Translations under genes and position numbers: made by a program
Source of the DNA: Cytidiella melzeri
Lineage: Eukaryota > Basidiomycota > Agaricomycetes > Polyporales > Irpicaceae
Direction: 5' to 3'
Length of the DNA stretch: 64,000 nucleotides
NCBI GenBank assembly: GCA_022592445.1
Contig: JABYQR010000071.1
Coordinates: 62,001-126,000, forward strand
Shown here: piece after piece, positions 21,691 to 31,611 of the stretch
How positions within the stretch are numbered: position 1 is the stretch's first letter
Layout of the letters: the number at the start of each line of letters is the position of its first letter
Notes under the pieces: model-generated
Database searches by the model: none
Told to the model about the DNA's origin: nothing
Seen by the model: only the letters and a program-made list of their open reading frames with translations

Positions 21691-23574
21691 CTATCTTTTC
21701 TCCTCATTCCTGTTTCCCTCTTCTCCACCTGCCTCGTTTCCTCTCGCCCCCTGCCGGCCCTTCTTTCCTTTCTTCTCTGATGCCTCCTTTGGCAGAGTCA
21801 GGCTTCCTAAGTTTCGTGCAAATCTTCTGGTGGCGTGGATGTAGCGGAAGAGAGGGCGTAATGTCCTACTGTTGCTCAGGAGGTTTGGTATTGATCTGGC
21901 TGGTCGGCCTAGCTTGTACGTGAGTGAATCTCTGTGTCTCTCGAAAGCCGGGCATCGCAAGAGGAAATGCTCCACCGTCTCTTGATCCATTTCGCAGGCT
22001 GGACACAGAGGTGAGTTCACTTTTCCGATTTGATGGAGGTGTTTGTGTAGAGGCGTGTGGCCAGTATGTAGTTGGAAGAGTAGGGCGGCGTGACGCCTGG
22101 GTAGCGAAGAGATGAGGTCGGCGAATCGGTCTGAGGGTAAACTTGGGTCGATCTTGTGTAGTCTGGGGTGCCGTGGTGAGTTGTTCCAGAGCTGCTTCGC
22201 TGCCTCCTTGAGCTCCGCCGCTTTGAACTGCTTGAGTTTGGACGCGCTGAGTGGGAGGTCGTGTCTCAGTTTTTGCGGCAGCCGTGTTGGGTCTGAGCTT
22301 CTCTCTCTCGCTGCCTTCTTCGCCTGCTCGTCTGCTGCTTCGTTTCCGTCGACTCCGCAATGTCCTGGTACTCAGCGTATGGTGAGCGCGAGGTTTGCAT
22401 TCCTGGTTTTCAACTTCGTTGCCAGGCGATGTATTTCGTCTAGAAGGTAGTGGGCTGGGCCTGGCTCCGCCAACCTCGAGGCCATGATGGCCGCTTTGTT
22501 GTCCAGTGCTATGAAGGCGCGTCCCTCCGCACGAGTTCCCACAGAGTAGAGTAAGTGTAGGCCTAAGAGGATCCCTACCAATTCCGCTTCGTAGATGGTG
22601 TGCTGGTCTGAGCTCCCCAGGTGGTGCCTGAGTGTTTTTTCGTCGTTCATCGTTTCCCGACCGTGTACAAAACCGCCGCCGCGCCTACCCCTCCGTCAAT
22701 ATCTGAGCCGTCGGTGTAGATGTGAAACTTAGCTCGTTGTCTCCATGCCTTGTCGTGTTTCTCTCCCTCCTTCTTGTCACCCTTTATCTTTGTTCTGAAA
22801 GCAGGCCGCCACCCGGGCGGAAAGCAGACTGGGGCTATCTTCTATTCGTCTCAGGTCGAGTTGGTAGCAATGGAGGAGCTCGTGGATGGGGGAGCGGTGT
22901 TTTCTAACGTATGAGCGGCATGCCTGTGTGATCAGCTTCGTGAGTGGGTGCGAGTCTGTGAGAGTGCAGATACGTAGCACAGCTCTGTGACAGATTTCGT
23001 CTATGGTCATGCGCATCGGCGGCAGGTTTGCGTACACTTCCATCACGTCCGTAGCCGTCATGCACATTGCACCAGTAATCAGTATGGCTGCCTGCTGTTG
23101 TACTTGCTCGAATCTCTTGACGTGGCCCAGGGAACTTCTTGCATGTTGTCGACTGGAGCCCGTTGTGGCACTGAGTCACGCTTCGAACTACAAACAACCT
23201 TAAAGACAACACAACCAACCACGAAGTGGCAATAGAAGTGTAAAGGTGTGGAAGCGCGGAAGTGTTAAAGTAATGCGAGGTGGCCTAAGAGTCCTAGTTT
23301 TACCTGTGCTAAGGGAGCGACAAGGTTTTGTGATAAAATTTATATGAAGGGAGCTAAACAGGCAACTACCCCGCGTATCGCGGGAAAAAGGGGCAAGTCG
23401 GCGCGGTGAAAGCGAAAGAGTTATGGCGCGGCTCAAAGAGAACGCGCGGGAGATGTCGCGGCTTGTAGGAAAACGGCGCGCGGGAGAGGGGGACGCAGAA
23501 GGTAAACGCAGGCGCAATATGAATCTCGAACACAAAACGCGGTCGCTGGTGAAGGTGAAATAGTCGCTGTAAAA

Positions 23575-23675
23575 CGTGGGCGCAGTGAAAGTGAACGCAG
23601 TAAGCTCGACGCAGTGAAGATGAAACGCAACACAGTAACGCAGTAAAATAACGCAGTTAAAAAGCAAACGCAGTA
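23575..23675. repeat. Degenerate ACGCAGT repeat array
   Basis: Within about 100 bp the core (A/G)CGCAGT recurs about six times (for example GCGCAGTG, ACGCAGTA, ACGCAGTT), spaced irregularly by 8-20 bp. It lies downstream of the small ORF on the minus strand, inside the LTR-type insertion. Confidence 0.55.
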
Positions 23676-23755
23676 TAACAAAGCCGAAAGGAAACGTGAG
23701 AGAAAGGTAAACTAATAGCGCGCGGGTCGCAGCGGAAGGCTATGTGAGACCGCCG

Positions 23756-24283
23756 TTAATTGGACTCGGCAGACTGCGCGCGGGGGCGGTAGTGTAGAAC
23801 CATACCTCCCGAGTGGCGATGCGTATTACAAGCGAACGCGTGGCCAACGACGACGTTGGTAGAGCTGGTAAGATTGAACTGCACTAGTTCGCACTCGTGA
23901 CCCTCGCCTTCAAAGTCTGGAGATAGCCAGCAATCTGGGTGCGGCGCGAGCGGGCGATCGCAGTCGAGCGGGACGAAAGGTCCTATACGTAGGGGAATTG
24001 GATGGTCGCTCTGAGTGTCGCAATAGGAGCAGTTATCAAGCGAGTCCGCGACAGAGGCGACGGACGACGCTGGCGAGGGTGATTTAGGAGTGGATCTCTC
24101 AGGGGAGACCGTAGGCGCTGCTGAGGGCTCGGGCGGCGGCGTGGGCGCGGGGATGATGGGATAACGGCGTAGAATCTCGCGCGGGCGCGGGCTGAAAGGG
24201 CAACGGCCGGTGGGTGAATGGGGAACAGTGGGACAGCAGCGGCAGACTCGAGGCGGGTTGTCGTTGTTGGACGCCGCGGGCAT
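23756..24283 (-). CDS. Unrecognised ORF inside the LTR-type insertion
   Basis: 175 codons from an ATG about 150 bp downstream of a TATA box on the same strand. The N-terminal half is Pro/Ser-rich with a Cys cluster (CRCCPTVPHSP); the middle has CSYCDTQSD. The C-terminus is more ordered with several His/Cys (CWLSPDFEGEGHECE, HAFACNTHRHSGGM). Zinc binding is possible but not shown. No family recognised; it could be an LTR-encoded accessory protein or a chance frame in GC-rich DNA. Confidence 0.4.
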   Translation of the reverse strand: MPAASNNDNPPRVCRCCPTVPHSPTGRCPFSPRPREILRRYPIIPAPTPPPEPSAAPTVSPERSTPKSPSPASSVASVADSLDNCSYCDTQSDHPIPLRIGPFVPLDCDRPLAPHPDCWLSPDFEGEGHECELVQFNLTSSTNVVVGHAFACNTHRHSGGMVLHYRPRAQSAESN

Positions 24284-24425
24284 AAACGTGGAAGAGATCG
24301 CAATGAGGCAATGCAGGAGAGGCTACAGCTAGGGACGCGAAGAGACTCCCTCGACGCGAACGCAAAGTGTAAAGTGTACTCTGGAAACTGGGGTGTGGAT
24401 TGATTGATTTTCTGCGCAGTACAAA

Positions 24426-24438
24426 CAACACCTTTATA
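24426..24438 (-). promoter_or_regulatory. TATA box of the LTR-type insertion
   Basis: On the minus strand GGATATATATAAAGG, the best core-promoter match in the insertion, about 580 bp from its 5' end (25017) and about 150 bp upstream of the ORF ATG (24283). Confidence 0.55.
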
Positions 24439-27400
24439 TATATCCTAAAGACCCTCTCCTAAACCTTTCCTTCTATGGCCTAAACCCAAACGCAAGAGCG
24501 AGGAAACGGGGTGGCAGAATACTTCCGTCTGCGGAGGCAAAAATGCCCAGCGAGTCGACACCCGGCGGGACACAGCGTTGGTCGACGCGGAGTAGCGGCG
24601 CGCGCACTTGCGCGGAAGAGGCGCCAACCGTTGCGAGCCGGTGATGAGGCGCCGTCCAAGAGTTGCACAGCGTGGCGTGATAGGAGTCTTCCTGAAACGG
24701 GGTTCGCGCGTCAAGTTTCTTCTACCGTTGGTCCGACCCGTGTCCGAAACACTTGGTGGCTGGCCGGCCCATGCTCCGATGCAAAAGGGGCGTGTCTGTG
24801 TATCAGAGTTTGGTGCGATTCCTCGGCCTCGGATGTTTCCGGCGCATTGCTCCTTGTCAAGTCCTCGGATCCTCGGCGGACTCCTCGTGACCTCAGCAAA
24901 CTCCTCGTGCTCGTGACGCTGGGAAAGTTGAGGGACTTGCCGCTCTGGATGACGCGGGCCGCGCAAATGGCGGGCTGCTGCCGGGTCTCCGCGCCTAGCC
25001 GATTTCCGGACGTATCACCGTGACTGGGGGAGTGATGAAGACGTCCGTGGCGTACAGCATGCTCAGTATGGCCATCGCCAGGTACAGTTTCTTAGCCATT
25101 GCCGCCGAGACGCCTCTTTTTGTGTTTGCCATGCGTTTGAAAAGGGCGAGCCATTGCTGGCCTTTGCCTATCGCTCTTGCCACCTGTTCTGTCCAACGAA
25201 GTTGGTAGTCGATGAGCACCCCTAGGAAAAGATGGGACTTAGCTGGTTTAATCGTTGTGGTACCGAGGTCTAGTTCAGGTCCGAGGTCGTTCGCGTTCCT
25301 CCTGCAGTTCAGTAGCCCAAACTTCTCGAGGGAGAATGGCGTGTTATGTGTGTCTGCCCACTCAAACGCTCCTCCGGCCTTACACATGTAGTCCCTCAGC
25401 TTCCCGTGCGTCTCGTGGTAGCTCTCCCCTACTGCAACCACTGCGACGTCATCTATGTTTCCCGTCGTGTGTTGTCCCTGCGCTGGCACTGCCGCGTCCA
25501 GGTTGCTCGAGTTATAAATCTGGTAAGAGATTACCGACGTGGGGCAGCCCTGATCTAGTCCTCCTGTGATGTCCATGGGTTGCGAGATGTAATCGTCGAA
25601 ACAGAGTACTACCTTCTGCCCCTCCATCTTCCGTTTCATCCAGTCCACTATCTCGGAGGGGAAGCCCCTGGTTCTCATGTCGTGGAAGAGTTGGGCTGGG
25701 GTAACGCTTGGGAATGCCGCCTTGTTGTCTAAGAATAAGATCGACGTGTATTGGCCCTTCCTCCAAGCTGCCTTGATAGTTGAGACGACGTAGTGCAGAG
25801 AATCTGTCGTAGTGCGACCGTGTTGACTGAGGAAATGATTATTCGAGATAAGGGAGAGCAACTCAGCTTTTTTCGTGACTATTTGGGTCACGCATGCTGC
25901 AAGAATCTTGGCTATGCATGGTAGAAGTGCTATCAGGCGGTAGGCATTTGGGAGCGTGTAGTCCTTTTTCCCTGGCTTTCTAAGCACTATTGTGCGCGCC
26001 GTCTTCCATTCCTCGGGGAGTACCTTTAGCGTGAAGGTGGCTTTGAATATGCGGTGCAGGAAGGGGAGGAGGGTGTCGCTGCAGTTTATGTATACCTCAT
26101 TCGGCAGGTCGTCGACTCCTGGCGCTTTGTACCGTTTCAGCGAATGTAGTACACCTTGGACCAGAGCTTGCAGAATGCCGTTGAATTTGAAGGCCGGGGT
26201 TGGGTACTCCTGGTTGTTCGCCGCATTGGGATCGGGTCCTGGGTGGGGGAAAAAGGAGTCCTTCAGCACCTTACATTTTTCTTTGTTGGTCTCTGCCAGC
26301 CGCGGGCGCTGGAGGTGGCTGGAGAACTGGAGATGGGGGATACGCCCTTGCTGCCGTCTGTTTGTCCCCCTTTTACGTATTTGCTGAAGCTCCACACCGT
26401 GTCCGCCTTTATCTCCTCGAGGTAGGCATGCCAGTGTTCTGTTTTTGCCGCCTTGATCGCTCCTTGGTACGCATTCCTTGCCCTGCGGTATTCCTTGTGC
26501 GCCGGGTGCTGCGGGACGGCATGAAACTGATAGGACGTGTGTGCTAGTCTGCTCACCTGAACTCGTTGCATCGCAAGGTCCTTTGTCCACCATCGCTTCG
26601 CGAGGGGGCTGGGTTTTCTCTGCGGGACTACCGCCTTGCGCGTGAGTTTCAGACTCGTCATGACCTCCCCTAGGACCTTGTAGAAATCTTCCACAGACTC
26701 TATGCGCGTGTCCGGTATGTTCCTCTCCTCTAGTTCCTTCAAGAGCCTCCCTCTAAACTCGTCCCAGTCCGTGTCCCTCCAGTTCCATCTAGGCTTGTGT
26801 TCGACTCGCTCTGCCGTGATTCGGAGCTCTGTTCCGATGGGGTAATGGTCTGTATGGGGCGGCTTGAAGTGAGGGTATGTCATGGAGCGGATGGTGTACT
26901 CAGCTAGTTCTGGCGTGACGAATACGTTGTCTGGCCGCGTGTGATTTCCTGTGCCACGTGCAATTAGAGTGGGCAACTGTCTTGGGAGAATCTGTTCCAT
27001 CTCGTAGGCGGCGATTGCTTCCAGCAGAGGGACCGCGGCGTCCAGATACGTCTGCGTGGTAAGGTGCGTGTTTCCGTTGAGTTCCCACATGGGGTGATGC
27101 CGATTGAAGTCGCCTGCCCAGAGGACGTGGACGCGTGTGTGTTCCCTCGACTGTCTCCCTCTACTCAGCTCCTCCGCTGCTACTTGCCTGAGTTTTCTTG
27201 TGATTAAATGAAAAGTGTCGTCGTTTTTCTGGTCGTTGTATATGTTGATGATGAGGATGTAACCGATAGCCGTGCGTAAACGTATGATAACCGCGTCAGG
27301 TGTGTCCAGTGGGAGTTGCTCCCAGGCGTCCATGCTGAGCCGGGTGCTGACCAGTGTCACCGCTCTCGTGGTTCTGCCTCTGTCTTTCCAATCGTGGTGC

Positions 27401-27541
27401 CTTGTGGGGTATACGACTCGCCAGGAGTGTGATGCCAATGTGAGTGTGCATCCGGGTTGCATGTATGGTTCCTGCGTGAGCATAATATCGCAGTCATTTA
27501 TCGACATGGTGTGGAGAAAAGCCTGTTGGGCAATATTTGAC

Positions 27542-29398
27542 TTAGCTAGGTTTATCTGCCAAATGCGGAGTGTGTCCGCGGTATGTCTTGGTTGGGTTGT
27601 ACTGTTCATGACGATGGTACTGGTATGCTGTTACTTCCTGTGGCGGGAGGGAGCGGGTGATGAGGCGGGGAGGGGGGTGAGGGGGTTGTGCGCAATGTGC
27701 CAGCTGAGTCCCCCTTGGGTTCTGGAACAGGAGCGTAGTTTGCGTGTAGTGCGTTGGTTGAAGAGTACTCATCTGTGTCTGCCTGTTTTGCTGCGTTCTG
27801 CCCCTCCTGTCCTGTACCTCCGTCCATTTGCCATCCAGTCCAATTTCCCCCCGCCCACTGAAAGCCCTGTCTCTCGCGTCCTCGAACGGTTCGTCTGACC
27901 ATCGGAACGGTGCGTGGCGCTCTGCTCTCTGTTGTGTGTCCTGCGCACGGGGCTGCTGCTGCGTTCCTGGTTTGTGGTTGTCGTCAAAAGTCTCCCAGAA
28001 GGACGGGTCTGAGGTGGTGGGGGAAAATCGGTACTTAGCTTCAGGCGTTCTGGTGTGCAACTCCGCTCTCTTGGCTAGGAAGGTTGGGCACGTTCGGTCC
28101 CACGCTGTGTGACCATTCTGCTTACAGTTGGTGCAGTGGAACTTGGCGGGGTTGGTGACTTTGCAGTCTCGTGTGGGATGCGTTATACTTCCACAATTCC
28201 CGCACGTGTTGTGGATCGCTTTGCAGTCCGCGGCTAAGTGTCTCGTGCCGATTGTCTGGCACTTAAGGCAGCGACGAGGCTCGAGGAGGTTCTTTCTTGC
28301 ACGTAGGGACTTACCACATATTGTGACGCCGTTCCTAATCATGCGGTTTGCCATCTCCGGTGTGGTGACCTGGAGGGAGAGCAAGGCCGTCCTCTGCGAC
28401 GGCGAGCGTTTCTCCGGTAGCTTCACCCACCTCGCTTCCGCTATTGAACCCACTTCCCATTCGTTGTGCTCTTCCAGATGCCTGATCATGTTTTGGTCCT
28501 GAGTCGCAAAATGTATGGGGGCGAAGTCGATTAGGACCTGGTAGGTTCTGTTCTTGAGCGAGACCTCTCCTCCCCCTCCGTAGTGTTTGAAAAATTCTCT
28601 GCGTGTGTCCGCGGAGTTGGCCCATCTCGCGCTCTCCACTGAGTTCATCTCGTACATGAGTCCTCCGTTAGCCAGCCGCCGCAGCCCTTTGAACTTTACG
28701 CTCTCCGGAGCTTTCATCATCTGGAGAGCCAGGTTTGCTTTCTGTAGCAGAATCTCCTCTGTAAGTGGGGCGTCAGAGTCATTCGCCGTGTATCCATCTA
28801 TGATAATCTGCTTAGCTCTGGTTTCTGCTCGCGCTATCGTGCTGGCATGTGCTGGAGGGAGGGTGGCGTTGCATGACAGGGCTGCTACCTGGGCGTACAA
28901 AGTTTTGGACATGCAAGTGGAGATCTGCGTGGTGTGCTCCTGTATCGATTTGGAAGCCTGGGCTATCTCGCTGACATTTGAGGCTAGTTCGTTTTGCTTT
29001 TCAGCCAAAGATGACGTGGTCGATGAGACTTTCTCGAGAGCACTGCAGAGCTTATTTGTGCCGTTGTTGATTCGCTGGATGGTGCGTTCTAAGTTCTCTT
29101 GTACCGTTTTTGCAATGAAATGTGCCTGATATTCTAGTTCGATGGCCTTTGCATATTCTGCGAGTGCCGAGATGCACTTCTTGACCGTGGCTGACTTGGT
29201 GTTCCTGGCTATGTGGAGGAGTGCGGTGGTCAAGCCTTCAGTTGTGGGGGGACCGTCGGGGATTAGGGTCTGTTTCGTAAGGTAGACATGTGCTTCTTCA
29301 AAGGAGAGGGGTACAAGGCTGGAGTCGTCAGGCTCGGGAGTTGCTGCCCCCAAACGTCTGGGCTGTGCCCCGCGCATCGTAACTCCAGTCTTGCTCAT
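27542..29398 (-). CDS. LINE ORF1 (Gag-like RNA-binding protein)
   Basis: 618 codons, open throughout. The N-terminal half has a long heptad-rich helical region (about residues 60-165), likely a coiled coil. Three zinc knuckles follow: CLKCQTIGTRHLAADC, CGNCGSITHPTRDC and CTNCKQNGHTAWDRTC. The tail is Gln/Arg-rich. This matches ORF1 of Tad/I-type LINEs, which packages element RNA. It overlaps ORF2 by 68 bases. Confidence 0.9.
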   Translation of the reverse strand: MSKTGVTMRGAQPRRLGAATPEPDDSSLVPLSFEEAHVYLTKQTLIPDGPPTTEGLTTALLHIARNTKSATVKKCISALAEYAKAIELEYQAHFIAKTVQENLERTIQRINNGTNKLCSALEKVSSTTSSLAEKQNELASNVSEIAQASKSIQEHTTQISTCMSKTLYAQVAALSCNATLPPAHASTIARAETRAKQIIIDGYTANDSDAPLTEEILLQKANLALQMMKAPESVKFKGLRRLANGGLMYEMNSVESARWANSADTRREFFKHYGGGGEVSLKNRTYQVLIDFAPIHFATQDQNMIRHLEEHNEWEVGSIAEARWVKLPEKRSPSQRTALLSLQVTTPEMANRMIRNGVTICGKSLRARKNLLEPRRCLKCQTIGTRHLAADCKAIHNTCGNCGSITHPTRDCKVTNPAKFHCTNCKQNGHTAWDRTCPTFLAKRAELHTRTPEAKYRFSPTTSDPSFWETFDDNHKPGTQQQPRAQDTQQRAERHAPFRWSDEPFEDARDRAFSGRGEIGLDGKWTEVQDRRGRTQQNRQTQMSTLQPTHYTQTTLLFQNPRGTQLAHCAQPPHPPPRLITRSLPPQEVTAYQYHRHEQYNPTKTYRGHTPHLADKPS

Positions 29399-29550
29399 AA
29401 AGCCTCCGCGAGTCTCACACTATGTCTAAAGTCTATGTAAAGTGATCTCTAAGTGTTTACTGAGTGTCCGAGGCGTTTGTGGCCTCTCCAAGTGGGATTC
29501 CCAACCGTGGGAATTTTGTCGCCAGTGACGGTAAGAGGCAAGAAGCGGTC
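29399..29550 (-). other. LINE 5' leader
   Basis: About 150 bp between the ORF1 start and the target duplication at 29551-29560. The presence of this end shows that the LINE copy is close to full length. Confidence 0.7.
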
Positions 29551-29696
29551 CAGGAACTGCGTTAACGAAGGGAAGATCGATGTTAAGAGAGTTGAGGGAA
29601 AGGAGAATAAGGCAGATATATTCATGAAGACGCTTGGAGGAATACTACATACACGCGCACTCGACATGCTGGGACTACACGCGCGTCAAGGGGGGG
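29551..29696 (+). pseudogene. Copia-2 C-terminal RNase H fragment and purine tract
   Basis: RNCVNEGKIDVKRVEGKENK continues with ADIFMKTLGG, the standard copia Pol C-terminus; it continues the protein interrupted at 15359. It ends in AAGGGGGGG (29688-29696), the purine tract before the 3' LTR. Confidence 0.88.
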
Positions 29697-29886
29697 TGTC
29701 AGTTGGTGACACACGAGGAGATACGAAGTGAGAACCATATGGGAACGGGAGGCGCATCAGCGCAGAGAGACGGTCAGGTTACTATACACAGACTCCTGCC
29801 GATCGAGTATTTTGTATAAATTGGTTTGAAAGGCACAGGGGTTCAGTATCTCTTGCTTACCCTGTGCCAGACTCTTTTGTTTGACA
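29697..29886 (+). repeat. Copia-2 3' LTR
   Basis: 190 bp, TGTCAGTTGG to GTTTGACA, starting right after the purine tract. TTGTATAAATTGG near 29811 is a likely TATA element. A diverged relative is at 31250-31475. Directly right of it the Tc1 transposase begins. Confidence 0.85.
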
Positions 29887-29889
29887 CAT

Positions 29890-30906
29890 ATGGTGCAGTG
29901 TACCCCTACTAAAAAGGCCTGAATTTGGACTCTGCATAATGAAGGTGTCAGTGTGCCTGACATTCGCAAGAAAGTCCCTGTCCACAGGTCCACCATCTAT
30001 CGCACCATCCAAAACCTATCCCACAATCCTGATTTCTATGCAAACAAGCCCAAGACAGGTCGCCCTCCCGTTCTACAAGACTGTGATCTCCGTCACGCCT
30101 CTTTACTCCTGGCACGACAAGAGGCCCGCAACGCTACGGACGTGCAGCGCAAGGCATTCCCATAAGTGGCTGCCCGAACAATGTGTCACAACCTTGCAAA
30201 GATTGGGCTGAAGGGATATGTGCGTCGACAAAAGCTGTTTCTGTCTGTAGCTCATAAGAAGAAGTGCAAGTAGTGGGCTGGACATGCGACCAGATGGGGG
30301 CAGAAAGAGTGGGGGGTAATGGTGTTCTCAGATGAGTCCAAATTTAATTTATTTGGCTCAGATGGGAGGGAATACTGCCGAAGAAGACAGGGCAAGGAGT
30401 TTTTGGACCAGAATGTGCAGAAGACAGTGAAGCACGGGGGTGGGAGTATCATGGTGTGGGGATGCATCACTTTGAAGGGAAAAGGAAGGCTACACCGCAT
30501 TGATGGGAAGATGGATGCAAAGCTTTACTGCTCCATCCTATCAAAGTCCCTTCTGGGCACATTGGCAGACCAAGATTTGACCTGCCGACAGATAATTTTC
30601 CAACAGGACAATGATCCAAAGCACACGTCAAAGCTTGCTACAGTTTGGTTCAAGAAGAACAAGATCACTGTATTGCCCTGGCCTCCAAATTCACCAGATA
30701 TGAACATCCTGGAGAATGTCTGGGACCATCTAGACCGCAAATTACAGGCTCGCAAGCAGTGATCGTCAAATAAGGAGGAGCTGTGGGAGGCATTGCAGGA
30801 GGAGTGGGCGAATTTGGATGATGAGTATATCAAGGGATTGTATGAGTCTCTCCCCACTCGTGAAGCAGAGCTTATGCGGGCAAAGGGGTCCTATACCAGG
30901 TACTAA
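29890..30906 (+). pseudogene. Tc1 transposase (DD34E), four in-frame stops
   Basis: One frame from ATG 29890 to TAA 30904-30906 with internal stops at 29920 (TGA), 30163 (TAA), 30271 (TAG) and 30760 (TGA). The N-terminus has helix-turn-helix DNA-binding sequence (LHNEGVSVPDIRKKV, RSTIYRTIQNL). The catalytic triad is kept: D in FSDESKFNL, D in QQDNDPKHTS and E in NILENVWDHLD, with 34 residues between the second and third. The PPNSPDMNILEN motif is diagnostic for Tc1. Confidence 0.92.
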
Positions 30907-31132
30907 TTTTACCAGAATTGTTTGACAAATTTTTACATAGAATAGTGGAGATGATGTGCAATAGTAGTAGTACAACACGTGGGCGCCTAATGCATTTTTC
31001 GCGCGGATTGTACGTAGTTCCTCGCGCACAACGTCGATCAGCCTTTTTTTACTAAGGACACAATTTTACATCATAATGAATGTGTGAGAACTGTAACCCA
31101 AAACTATATGCAAAAAATGAGCTCGAACGATG

Positions 31133-31181
31133 AGAAAAATCTTGCGCGCTCGCGGTGTCGCAAGACTTTTTGCCGCTACTG
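31133..31181 (-). repeat. Tc1 right terminal inverted repeat
   Basis: Its reverse complement, CAGTAGCGGCAAAAAGTC and on to GACACCGCGAGCGCGC, matches 10143-10182. It is flanked by TA (31182-31183), the Tc1 target. Confidence 0.88.
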
Positions 31182-31249
31182 TATATATCCGTGAATGCAG
31201 CACCGGAGAACCAGCTTTCATACTGACAGAGACACGAAAGAAGTCTCAA

Positions 31250-31475
31250 TGTCAACTGGTGACCCGACAGTTGCTACGGATTAGGAAAAATCGGGGAAGC
31301 GCATCAGCGCGTAGGATTACCATACACGGACATACGGTGATCGGTCTCTCATGTACATAAAAGGTTTCGTCAGGTACAGGGGTAGGACATCTGTTCCTTA
31401 ACCTGTACCAGGTACGCACATCAGCGTTTTATTATCAATCTGTTCCTTACCCTGTATCAGAACGTCTGTTTGACA
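31250..31475 (+). repeat. Solo LTR related to copia-2, 8-bp flanking repeat
   Basis: 226 bp, TGTCAACTGG to GTTTGACA, sharing blocks with the copia-2 3' LTR (GGCGCATCAGCGC-like, CAGGGGT, CTTACCCTGT, GTTTGACA). It holds an internal duplication of a CTGTTCCTTAxCCTGTA segment. AGTCTCAA occurs exactly at 31242-31249 and 31476-31483. Confidence 0.75.
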
Positions 31476-31483
31476 AGTCTCAA

Positions 31484-31611
31484 GAACAGTACAGGCGAAA
31501 TCGGTTAAAAATCTACAAGTTGTAGTACATGACGAACATGATACTAGTTCTCCGGGTCCGAGATACAGGGTAGGCCAAAGGCACTAGCTCCGAGTATGTC
31601 TGAGAGAGAAA
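31484..31611. other. Short spacer between transposons and peptide gene
   Basis: No gene or repeat seen. The inverted duplication with 36150-36950 starts at about 31600. Confidence 0.5.

Larger units (their letters stand above)
23164..25017 (-). mobile_element. 1,854-bp LTR-type insertion with its own ORF
   Basis: The ends are TG (23164) and CA (25016-25017), and the 4-bp target duplication CCGT lies at 23160-23163 and 25018-25021. Excising it with one CCGT rejoins LINE ORF2 in frame (FITPPVTGSSRQHARSS). It has no reverse transcriptase or transposase. On the minus strand a TATA box (24431-24438) lies about 580 bp inside and a 175-codon ORF follows. It is best read as a very long solo LTR or a small non-autonomous LTR element. 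I found no internal terminal repeat that would split it into two LTRs. Confidence 0.8.
21691..27609 (-). pseudogene. LINE ORF2: endonuclease, reverse transcriptase, RNase H
   Basis: Starts at ATG 27609, overlapping ORF1 by 68 bases. The AP-endonuclease runs to about 26300 (LTQEPYMQPG, WAGDFNRHHPMW, HTDHYPIG). A frameshift near 26290 leads into the reverse transcriptase frame (26593-24995) with FLDNKAAFPSV and NIDDVAV in place of the usual YIDD. The insertion 23164-25017 interrupts it after FITPPVT; coding resumes with LGHVKRFEQVQ and ITGAM. RNase H has YTDGSD, a frameshift near 22655, EAELVGILLGLHLL and a TGA at about 22375-22377 in place of Trp before VPGHCGVDGNEAAD. The C-terminal zinc motif is CPACEMDQETVEHFLLRC. 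The gene is dead but easily recognised. Confidence 0.9.
15360..29550 (-). mobile_element. Tad-like LINE with two nested insertions
   Basis: A minus-strand non-LTR element: 5' leader 29550-29399, ORF1 29398-27542, ORF2 27609-21691, 3' region 21690-21302 continuing at 15519-15373, and the tail at 15372-15360. ORF2 has AP-endonuclease, reverse transcriptase, RNase H and a C-terminal zinc motif, the layout of fungal Tad/I-group elements. Copia-3 (15520-21301) sits in the 3' region and an LTR-type insertion (23164-25017) in ORF2. Without these the element is about 6.5 kb. Confidence 0.92.
29887..31181 (+). mobile_element. Tc1/mariner element, body and right end
   Basis: Transposase coding sequence followed by about 230 bp of 3' region and the right terminal inverted repeat (31133-31181, ending CTACTG before TATA). 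The left part lies at 10143-10406; together they make about 1.56 kb, normal for Tc1. Copia-2 inserted just upstream of the transposase ATG. Confidence 0.88.

Noticed and set aside
24445..24966. 173-codon minus-strand frame in the LTR-type insertion
   Set aside because: GC-rich, Arg/Pro-biased, upstream of the TATA box and without conserved features; likely chance.
23151..25027. GACTGG repeats (23151 and 25022) as 6-bp target duplication
   Set aside because: The CCGT/TG..CA borders restore the LINE reading frame exactly; the GACTGG pair does not.
29453..29550. N-terminal part of a 92-codon plus-strand frame
   Set aside because: It runs across the LINE 5' leader; only the part from 29551 is copia-2 coding.
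31250..31475. hAT-type MITE because of the 8-bp flanking repeat
   Set aside because: TGTCA..TGACA ends and shared blocks with the copia-2 LTR beside a purine tract support an LTR.
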